This document shows positions 1-5,254 of a stretch of 5,254 nt of DNA, piece by piece (the stretch's first letter is position 1; every line of letters begins with the position of its first letter). Origin of the DNA: Rhodoferax sp. Lineage in GTDB: Bacteria; Pseudomonadota; Gammaproteobacteria; Burkholderiales; Burkholderiaceae_C. The stretch spans positions 1 to 5,254 of the forward strand of contig JAIFMR010000139.1 in NCBI GenBank assembly GCA_020048255.1. Direction: 5' to 3'. The position numbers and the translations under genes are program-made. The notes below the pieces were generated by a model, which saw only the letters and a program-made list of their open reading frames with translations, ran no database searches and was not told the DNA's origin.

Positions 1-1245
1 GTGCCCGTCGACATCGCTGATGGTGACCAGCAGATGTTCGTCCATGGCGGCCTGGTAACGCTCGAGTTTTTGCGCCGCCAGCACTGCCTGGCCCAAGGCC
101 TGTCGGGCCGAGTTTTCACTCCGTTGCAAGGCTTCTTCGCGCTGGGCCAGCGTTTCCAGCAGGCGATTAAAACCACTGATGAGTTGCCCCACCTCATCGT
201 GATGGGCTTGTGGCAGGGGTTGCGGTGGCAGCTGGTGGGCAGCTTGTGCGTTCAGAGCCTGAAAGGCTGCGTGCATGGGCTGAAGCTGGCGGCGCAACAG
301 CCACCAGGTCAGTGCGGTCGCCATGAGCGAGGTCAGCAGGGTGGCCAGGCGAATATTCTTGATCAGATTGTTGACCGGGGTGAAGGCCTCTGCTGTGGGC
401 AACGATGCCACCAGGCTCCAGCCGGTGCCTGGCAGTTTGGTGGCCGACGCCAGAACCATTTGCCCCTGCCGATCCTGCAGCAGGGCGGTGCCCTCAAAGC
501 CCTGGGCAAACCGGTCCAGGGTGGGGTTGGCCCCTGCTGTGGGCATGTCCTTGAATCCCTCCCCAATGGGGCCGCCACCCATCATCAAACGGTGCGGATT
601 GGCCAGCAGCAGGTAGCCACCGGTTTGGCCAAAGTGCGATGCCATGATGTGTCTGATGAAGCTGGCCTGGGTCAAGTCAATCAAGCCAATCAAGGCGCCG
701 GTGACCTGGCCCTGTGTGTCACGGATCGTCACTGCGAGGGGAATCATGGGCTGGCTGCCTGGCGGACCCATCAGGGGCTTACCGATGCTTCCTTTGCCGC
801 CTTGCAGGGCCTGTGCCACACCCGGTTGATTTTGATAATTAACTCCGATTCGCTGGGCCGAGGCGGGGTAAGAGGCGATGGCCGTACCGTCTGGCCCGAC
901 CACAAAAAATCCCCCATTGAAAAAAGTGGGCAGTGCCGGGCGTTGTTCCAGAAAGGCTTGCAACTTCCCGGGTTGTCCCGACATGATGGGGGCCACCAGC
1001 TGAGTGACACTTTGCAGCATGCCCAGACGCTCGGTCAAGCTGCGGTCGATGTCTTGCGCGTGCAGTGACACGGTGGCCAGTTGTTGTTGGCTGAGCAATT
1101 GCTCGACATCCTGATGCAGCGCCTTCACCACATACCAAGACAAAGCCCACAGACTGGCCAGAAAAACAGCCAGACTCAGCAGGGTGATGCGGGTTTGCAG
1201 CGAGCGCCAGGAATAAGGGCTGATGGGGCGGGGTTCGGACTTCAC
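1..1245 (-). CDS. dCACHE-HAMP-PAS membrane receptor, probable sensor kinase (3' part outside window)
   Basis: The first 415 codons are visible, beginning VKSEPRPISPYSWRSL; the frame runs open to the window edge. TM1 spans about residues 20-40 (ITLLSLAVFLASLWALSWYVV). A periplasmic double CACHE domain fills about 42-290. Its supporting segments are FFVVGPDGTAIASYP with IGVNYQNQPGVAQALQGGKGSIGKP, the strand GQVTGALIGLIDL, FGQTGGYLLLANP, and the membrane-proximal subdomain ending LPGTGWSLVASLPTAEAF. TM2 is about 299-317, followed by a HAMP domain (about 318-372, with the Asp350-Glu351 pair in HHDEVGQL). A helical linker follows, then the first strand of a PAS domain (YQAAMDEHLLVTISDVDGH). CACHE domains sense small extracellular metabolites such as carboxylates or amino acids; the ligand is not predictable here. 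The output is cut off. A histidine kinase is most likely given the two neighbours, but a GGDEF/EAL protein would look the same so far. The GTG start is bounded by an in-frame stop just upstream and sits immediately before TM1. Confidence 0.9.
   Translation of the reverse strand, partial: MKSEPRPISPYSWRSLQTRITLLSLAVFLASLWALSWYVVKALHQDVEQLLSQQQLATVSLHAQDIDRSLTERLGMLQSVTQLVAPIMSGQPGKLQAFLEQRPALPTFFNGGFFVVGPDGTAIASYPASAQRIGVNYQNQPGVAQALQGGKGSIGKPLMGPPGSQPMIPLAVTIRDTQGQVTGALIGLIDLTQASFIRHIMASHFGQTGGYLLLANPHRLMMGGGPIGEGFKDMPTAGANPTLDRFAQGFEGTALLQDRQGQMVLASATKLPGTGWSLVASLPTAEAFTPVNNLIKNIRLATLLTSLMATALTWWLLRRQLQPMHAAFQALNAQAAHQLPPQPLPQAHHDEVGQLISGFNRLLETLAQREEALQRSENSARQALGQAVLAAQKLERYQAAMDEHLLVTISDVDGH
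1242..1245 (-). promoter_or_regulatory. GTGA stop/start overlap (translational coupling site)
   Basis: The TGA stop of the CHASE kinase (1242-1244) overlaps a GTG start (1243-1245) for the dCACHE receptor. An in-frame TGA lies only two codons before this GTG (TGA-TCC-GCT-GTG), so translation cannot begin much earlier. No purine-rich Shine-Dalgarno sequence is visible in the preceding coding-strand bases. Coupling to translation of the upstream kinase is inferred. Confidence 0.6.
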
Positions 1246-4200
1246 AGCGGATCAGAGTCAAGGTGCGACTGGATAAGTTCTTGAGCCCGCGCAAAGAGGA
1301 CGGGCAGGGTCTGCGCCAGGGGGATACAGCGCTTCAGGTCTTGGGCCAGCGCTGCTTGCTCGAGCTGCTGGCACTGCTCTCCCAATGAGAGCGCACCCAC
1401 CGTGCGCGCCGACGACTTTAAGGCATGCGCCACGTCTCTGACTTGATTCAGATCACAAGAACTCATAGCGTCACGGATGTCGGTCACCTGGGCGAGCGCC
1501 TGCGTCAAAAACTTGCCCAGCAGCCGGCGCTGCACCACCGGGTTGTCGCCGACCATCTCGCCCAGCGTGCTGGCGTCCCAGGCAGTGACCCCCGGTGTTG
1601 GGATGGGCGCTTCTGGGGGTGGGGCATCGGGTGTGGTGGTCAGGGGGCTACCCGGGCCGCCGAGCCACTTGGCCAGCATCTGTTCGAGCGCATGCAGTCG
1701 CAGCGGTTTGGACAAAAAGTCGTCCATGCCCTGGTCGCGGCAGCGCTGTGCCTCGCCTGACATGGCGTTAGCGGTGATCGCAATGATGGGCAGATGGCTG
1801 CCCACGGGTTCTTCGGCACGCAAGACATGGGTCAGCTCGAAGCCGTCCATGTGGGGCATGTGGCAGTCGGTCAGCAGCAAGGCGTAACGTGGTGCCCGGC
1901 CTGTGCCTGGTGTTTGTCCGCTGCGCCACATGGCCAGCGCCACGGCGCCGTCGGGCGCTACCTCAGCGGCGTAGCCCAGCAGGCGCAATTGTTCGTGTAG
2001 CACATCGCGGTTGGTTTCGTTGTCTTCAGCCAGCAAAATCAAGCGGCCGTTGGCCGCGGCCTGATCGACCGTAGGTGCGGCGGGGCGTGTGACAGCCAGG
2101 CGCTCAAGTGTCAGATCGGGCAGCTGCTGGGGTGAGAGCTCGCGCAAGGGCAGCTCCAGGGTGAACACCGACCCCTGCCCGGGCTGGCTGTGTACCGTGA
2201 TCTGTCCGCCCATCAGCTGTGCCAGTCGCTGGCTGATGGACAGCCCCAAACCGGTGCCGCCAAACTGGCGTGAGGTGCTGGCATCGGCCTGCGTAAAGGG
2301 CGTAAACAGTTTGTCCAGCACACGCGTGCTCATGCCAATACCGTTGTCGCTGACCTTCACTTGCCAGCCTGTCTCGCCATTGGCGCGCCTGACCGGGGCC
2401 GCACTCAGTTCGATGTGCCCGCGTTTTTCGGGTGTGGTGTGGGTGAACTTGAGCGCGTTGCCCAGCAGGTTCAGCAACACCTGGCGCAAACGGGTCGGGT
2501 CGGTGGCCAGCCAGCGTGGCAGGGTGGGATCCAGCGCGACCGACAGGTCCATCGATTTGGCCTGTGCGGTGCTGGCCATCAGCTGCGCCACTTCATGCAA
2601 CAAGTCATGCACCGGCGTGGCCACACTCTCGATGCCGAGATGACCGGCTTCAATCTTGGAGTGGTCCAGAATGTCGTTGAGGATGGTCAGCAAGCTCAGC
2701 GACGATTGGTGGATGGTGTCGAGCATGCGTTGCTGCTCCGGGCTCAGGTCGGTCTGCTGCAGCACATCGACCATGCCCACCACCCCGTTCATGGGGGTGC
2801 GAATCTCATGGCTCATATTGGCCAGAAACTCCGACTTGACCTGGCTGGCCGCCTGGGCGGCTTCTTGCGCCAGCTGTAAATCATGGGTGCGTTGCTGCAC
2901 CAGTTCTTCCAGGTGTTCGCGGTAGCGCTGCAACTCGCGGGCGTTGGCCTTGCGGCTGGTCACATCAGACGCCACCGTGACAAAGTGTGCCCGCCCCGAC
3001 AGGTGGATCACCCGCGTGCGCACATGCATGTCCAGCAGGTGGCCTTGTTTGTGTCGGTACACAGTTTCGAAATCACCCGACCCGGCTTGCAAAATTTGAT
3101 CGATGCGCTGTGCCAGCAGGGCGTCGTCCTGCAGTTCGTTGCTGATGTCTTTGATGTGGAGTTCAGCAAACTCCTCGCGGCTGTAACCCAGCAGGGCGCA
3201 GGCCATGTCGTTGAACTCCACAAAACGCAGGGTGGCCGGATCGGTCAGGAAGATGGCCTCGCTGGCGTTGGCCACAATGCTGCGAAACAGGGCTTCGCGC
3301 TCGGCCAAAGCCAGCTGGGCCTGTTCCAGGTGGCGGGTCAGGGACTGCGAGCGATCCAGCGCCAGGCGGGCGGCGTATTCACTTTCGCGCAGATTGACTT
3401 CCAGCAGTTTTCGCTCGGTGATGTCCTGAATCGTGCCACGCATTGCGCTGGCTTGGCCGCTGGCGTCCCGGCTGACTTCGCCCAGGCCCGAGACCCAGCG
3501 GGTTTGCCCGTCCTGGGGGCGGACAATTTTGTAGTCGTATTTGAAATGCCCCGCGCCCTGGACGATCTGGTTGAAATGCGTCAGCGTCTCCTCGCGATGC
3601 TCCGGGGCAATCAGGGCGTTCCAGCCGGCCACGGTTCTCTCGTAGGCTGCTTCGATGCCAAAAATGTCATCGAGAATCGGCGAGCTTTGCCACAGACCGG
3701 TGGCAAGATCCAGCGCGTAGCTGCCCACCCCGGCAAGTCGCTGGGCCTCGTTCAGGGCGGTGGCACTTTCACGCAGGGTTTGCTCGGTCTGGTTGCGCAG
3801 GGCTTCTTGCTCGCGCGCCTGGGCTTGGGTCAAGGCACTGCGGGCTGCGTCTTCGCGGCGGCGTTGCGCGCGCGCCAGACTCAGGGCCATCAGCGCCAAG
3901 AAGCTGCTCAGAGCGATGCCCGAGCTGGCCACAAGTTGCGGCCGTTGTTTGACGGCGGCGGCGCCAAATTCAGGCCTTGAAAAGGCTTGCAGTGTCCAGG
4001 TGTGTCCACCAAACTGCAGCGCCAGCAGCCGCTCAAAGCGACTGCTCTGCGGCTGGGCAAACCGCGGGTCACCATCTGAGTCGAACAGCAGTGTGGCGGT
4101 GTTGCGATCAGTGCCGTCAAAAACCTCCAGGTCAATCACGGCATCGCCAGGCTTCAAGACTTGTTTAAGCAAGGCCGCCACGCGAAAGGGTGCATCCACC

Positions 4201-4904
4201 CAGCCCAGCAACTGCGCTTGGCGTTGCTCTGGGGTGTCCACCTTGGCGCCGCGGCGATAGATCGGCAGGTACATGACAAAGCCAGGTTCCGTACTGCCTG
4301 CATCTTGTTTGAGGGTCAGTTTGCCTGACAAGGCCAGGGCGCCGCTGTCCTGTGCTTGTTGGAGGGCAGCGCGGGCGGGTGGCACGGTGCTGATGTCAAA
4401 ACCCAGGGCGGCGCGGTTGCTGCCCTCGTAGGGTTCAATGAACACAATCGGCGTGTAGCTGTCGCGCGCGCCGGCCGGATTGAGGTGGTAGTAGCGCGCA
4501 CCATCGGCGCGCACCTCGGCCAGGTGCAGTTCCAGATCTTTGGTGTCTACTGGTTGAACGTAGGCTACGCCGGTCAAACCAAAAGCGCCCTGATCCAGAT
4601 TCAGCGACTGGTAAAAACTGCGAAAGTCATGTCGCGTGACCTGCTCAGAAGCGTTGAACAGACCGGCAAAACTCTTGAGCGTCAATGCGTGCACGCTCAA
4701 TTGCTGGGCTAGTCGCGCCTGAATGTCGCTCACCTGGGTGTCAAACTGGGTGCGCAGCTCCACCTGTGCATCTTGTCTGGCCTCGTGCCATAACAGCGCC
4801 GTGAGGCCCAGGCAGCCCACCCACACCAGCAAGGCCAGGTCGACGGGCTTGAGCCAGCCGTGGCTGCGACGCTTGGGGTGGGTGGATGCTGCGTGGTGAT
4901 TCAT
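1242..4904 (-). CDS. CHASE-PAS-PAS unorthodox hybrid sensor histidine kinase (HisKA-HATPase-REC-HPt)
   Basis: Complete 1220-residue inner-membrane sensor kinase. Architecture by residue: TM1 about 21-39 after a basic N-terminus (HPKRR); periplasmic CHASE domain about 80-250, with the typical blocks YTPIVFIEPYEGSNRAALGFD (near 150-170) and GFVMYLPIYRRG (near 205-217); TM2 about 326-346; coiled coil to about 380; PAS about 382-500, ending DITERK; PAS about 536-656, ending DVTSRK; coiled coil; HisKA with SHEIRTPMNG (His699); HATPase_c with N-box Asn816, DNGIGM (Asp853), the FTPFTQAD F-box and GGTGLGLS from 882; receiver with acid pair Glu960/Asp961, phospho-acceptor Asp1013 in LTDCHMPHMDG, Thr1044 and Lys1066; Pro/Thr-rich linker about 1080-1110; HPt with His1160 in AHALKSSARTVGA. 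Every catalytic residue is present, so a full His-Asp-His relay is expected, as in the EvgS/BvgS class. CHASE domains bind small extracellular ligands; the ligand here is unknown. The ATG at 4904 is chosen because it overlaps the upstream stop and directly precedes TM1. No cognate response regulator lies in the window. Confidence 0.96.
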   Translation of the reverse strand: MNHHAASTHPKRRSHGWLKPVDLALLVWVGCLGLTALLWHEARQDAQVELRTQFDTQVSDIQARLAQQLSVHALTLKSFAGLFNASEQVTRHDFRSFYQSLNLDQGAFGLTGVAYVQPVDTKDLELHLAEVRADGARYYHLNPAGARDSYTPIVFIEPYEGSNRAALGFDISTVPPARAALQQAQDSGALALSGKLTLKQDAGSTEPGFVMYLPIYRRGAKVDTPEQRQAQLLGWVDAPFRVAALLKQVLKPGDAVIDLEVFDGTDRNTATLLFDSDGDPRFAQPQSSRFERLLALQFGGHTWTLQAFSRPEFGAAAVKQRPQLVASSGIALSSFLALMALSLARAQRRREDAARSALTQAQAREQEALRNQTEQTLRESATALNEAQRLAGVGSYALDLATGLWQSSPILDDIFGIEAAYERTVAGWNALIAPEHREETLTHFNQIVQGAGHFKYDYKIVRPQDGQTRWVSGLGEVSRDASGQASAMRGTIQDITERKLLEVNLRESEYAARLALDRSQSLTRHLEQAQLALAEREALFRSIVANASEAIFLTDPATLRFVEFNDMACALLGYSREEFAELHIKDISNELQDDALLAQRIDQILQAGSGDFETVYRHKQGHLLDMHVRTRVIHLSGRAHFVTVASDVTSRKANARELQRYREHLEELVQQRTHDLQLAQEAAQAASQVKSEFLANMSHEIRTPMNGVVGMVDVLQQTDLSPEQQRMLDTIHQSSLSLLTILNDILDHSKIEAGHLGIESVATPVHDLLHEVAQLMASTAQAKSMDLSVALDPTLPRWLATDPTRLRQVLLNLLGNALKFTHTTPEKRGHIELSAAPVRRANGETGWQVKVSDNGIGMSTRVLDKLFTPFTQADASTSRQFGGTGLGLSISQRLAQLMGGQITVHSQPGQGSVFTLELPLRELSPQQLPDLTLERLAVTRPAAPTVDQAAANGRLILLAEDNETNRDVLHEQLRLLGYAAEVAPDGAVALAMWRSGQTPGTGRAPRYALLLTDCHMPHMDGFELTHVLRAEEPVGSHLPIIAITANAMSGEAQRCRDQGMDDFLSKPLRLHALEQMLAKWLGGPGSPLTTTPDAPPPEAPIPTPGVTAWDASTLGEMVGDNPVVQRRLLGKFLTQALAQVTDIRDAMSSCDLNQVRDVAHALKSSARTVGALSLGEQCQQLEQAALAQDLKRCIPLAQTLPVLFARAQELIQSHLDSDPL
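4901..4904 (-). promoter_or_regulatory. ATGA stop/start overlap (translational coupling site)
   Basis: The TGA stop of the HPt-ending gene (4901-4903) overlaps the ATG start of the CHASE hybrid kinase (4902-4904). The bases just upstream on the coding strand (GGCAACGCCCCTGCC) contain no GGAG-like Shine-Dalgarno sequence. The likely mode is termination-reinitiation coupling, which would tie the expression of the two proteins together. The overlap is seen directly; the coupling is inferred. Confidence 0.6.
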
Positions 4905-5254
4905 GGCAGGGGCGTTGCCAAGTGGGCGGCAATGGCCGCTTGCGACTGTTCAAACAGGGCAGTCAATTCATTCAGCAAGACTTGGCAAGTGCTCAGATGA
5001 TCTGCCACTGCGGCCTGCTCGAGCTGCTGGCAGTGTTCCCCCAAACGCAAGGCGCCTACCGTGCGGGCCGCAGACTTCAGGGCATGCGCCACCTCTTTGA
5101 CGCGGGTCAGGTCAGCGTTGACCTGCGCCGCACACAGGTCCTGCACTTGCTGCTCAGCCTGGCGCAAAAATTTCTCCAGCAAGCGTCGGTGCATGGCCGG
5201 GTTGTCGCCCACCAGTTCCCCCAAGGTCGCCGGGTTCCATATATCAAAAAGGCT
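4901..5254 (-). CDS. C-terminal HPt domain of a probable hybrid sensor histidine kinase (5' part outside window)
   Basis: Only the last 117 codons are visible; the frame is open to the window edge and ends in TGA at 4901-4903. Almost all of the visible part is a histidine phosphotransfer (HPt) domain. The motif AHALKSAARTVGA contains the expected phospho-accepting His (codon 5084-5086, residue 57 of the visible part), followed by the helix GEHCQQLEQAA. HPt domains take phosphate from a receiver Asp and pass it to a response regulator in the cytoplasm. The segment TLGELVGDNPAMHRRLLEKFL is nearly the same as the start of the HPt in the next gene (TLGEMVGDNPVVQRRLLGKFL); about 62 of 107 aligned residues match by eye. 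Because that counterpart is the tail of a hybrid kinase, this is most likely one too, but the kinase and sensor parts are not visible, so a stand-alone HPt protein cannot be excluded. A TTG at 5222-5224 could be read as a start, but homology to the neighbour continues upstream of it (W-N-P-A-T-L versus W-D-A-S-T-L). Confidence 0.88.
   Translation of the reverse strand, partial: SLFDIWNPATLGELVGDNPAMHRRLLEKFLRQAEQQVQDLCAAQVNADLTRVKEVAHALKSAARTVGALRLGEHCQQLEQAAVADHLSTCQVLLNELTALFEQSQAAIAAHLATPLP

Noticed and set aside
1..1068. 355-codon open frame on the plus strand
   Set aside because: It is antisense to the dCACHE receptor frame and its translation is rich in Gln/Gly/His with no domain-like pattern. 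Long open antisense frames are common in GC-rich genes. The minus-strand frame has TM segments, dCACHE and HAMP.
839..1294. 151-codon minus-strand frame overlapping the kinase end and the dCACHE start
   Set aside because: Its translation has no membrane segment or domain pattern, while the competing frame starting at 1245 encodes a coherent TM-dCACHE-TM-HAMP protein.
2089..2643. 184-codon plus-strand frame, with other shorter plus-strand frames between 1425 and 2925
   Set aside because: All are antisense to the REC, HATPase_c and HisKA coding sequence, whose catalytic motifs are intact. The products are Ser/Arg/Cys-rich, typical of shadow frames.
2883..3980. 365-codon open frame on the plus strand
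   Set aside because: It is fully antisense to the PAS region of the hybrid kinase, and its composition (Gln, Gly and Val rich) looks like a mirror of the real codons. No recognisable motif or upstream ribosome site.
4901..5224. Stand-alone HPt protein starting at TTG 5222-5224
   Set aside because: The frame stays open to the window edge and homology to the neighbouring kinase continues upstream of the TTG, so an internal position in a longer protein is more likely.
1..5254. Mobile elements, CRISPR arrays, tRNA/rRNA genes, terminators
   Set aside because: No inverted-repeat ends, spaced direct repeats, cloverleaf-like segments or hairpin-plus-T-run structures were seen, and coding sequence fills the window without gaps.

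Overview
The window is GC-rich and densely coding. Everything supportable lies on the minus strand, so genes read from high to low coordinates. It holds three consecutive membrane-type signalling genes in one apparent operon: the 3' end of a protein with a C-terminal HPt domain (4901-5254), a complete 1220-residue unorthodox hybrid histidine kinase (1242-4904), and the first 415 codons of a dCACHE-HAMP-PAS receptor (1-1245). Both gene junctions are 4-nt stop/start overlaps (ATGA at 4901-4904, GTGA at 1242-1245). There is no intergenic space, and I saw no internal promoter, terminator, RNA gene, mobile element or CRISPR array.

The high GC, the codon use and the style of the kinases (CHASE or dCACHE input, PAS repeats, EvgS/BvgS-like 'DCHMPxMDG' receiver, fused HPt) suggest a metabolically versatile proteobacterium. 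A betaproteobacterium of the Burkholderiales/Comamonadaceae type is my best guess. This is an impression from protein style only; there is no taxonomic marker in the window.

The middle protein is the centrepiece: TM - periplasmic CHASE - TM - coiled coil - PAS - PAS - coiled coil - HisKA - HATPase_c - REC - Pro-rich linker - HPt. All phosphorelay residues are in place (His699, Asp1013, His1160), so it should carry out a complete His-Asp-His relay and pass phosphate to a separate response regulator outside the window. The visible part of the upstream protein is an HPt domain about 58% identical by eye to that of the middle kinase, with the same 'TLGE[ML]VGDNP' entry segment, so the two genes are probably tandem paralogues. 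The downstream gene has a different sensor (dCACHE) and is cut off at the start of a PAS domain, so its output domain is not known.

The arrangement suggests a sensory cluster in which several receptors with different inputs are made together and may feed a shared relay. I see no clearly new biochemical system. The unusual points are the stacking of overlapping sensor genes, the paralogous HPt modules, and the lack of a recognisable Shine-Dalgarno sequence at either internal start.
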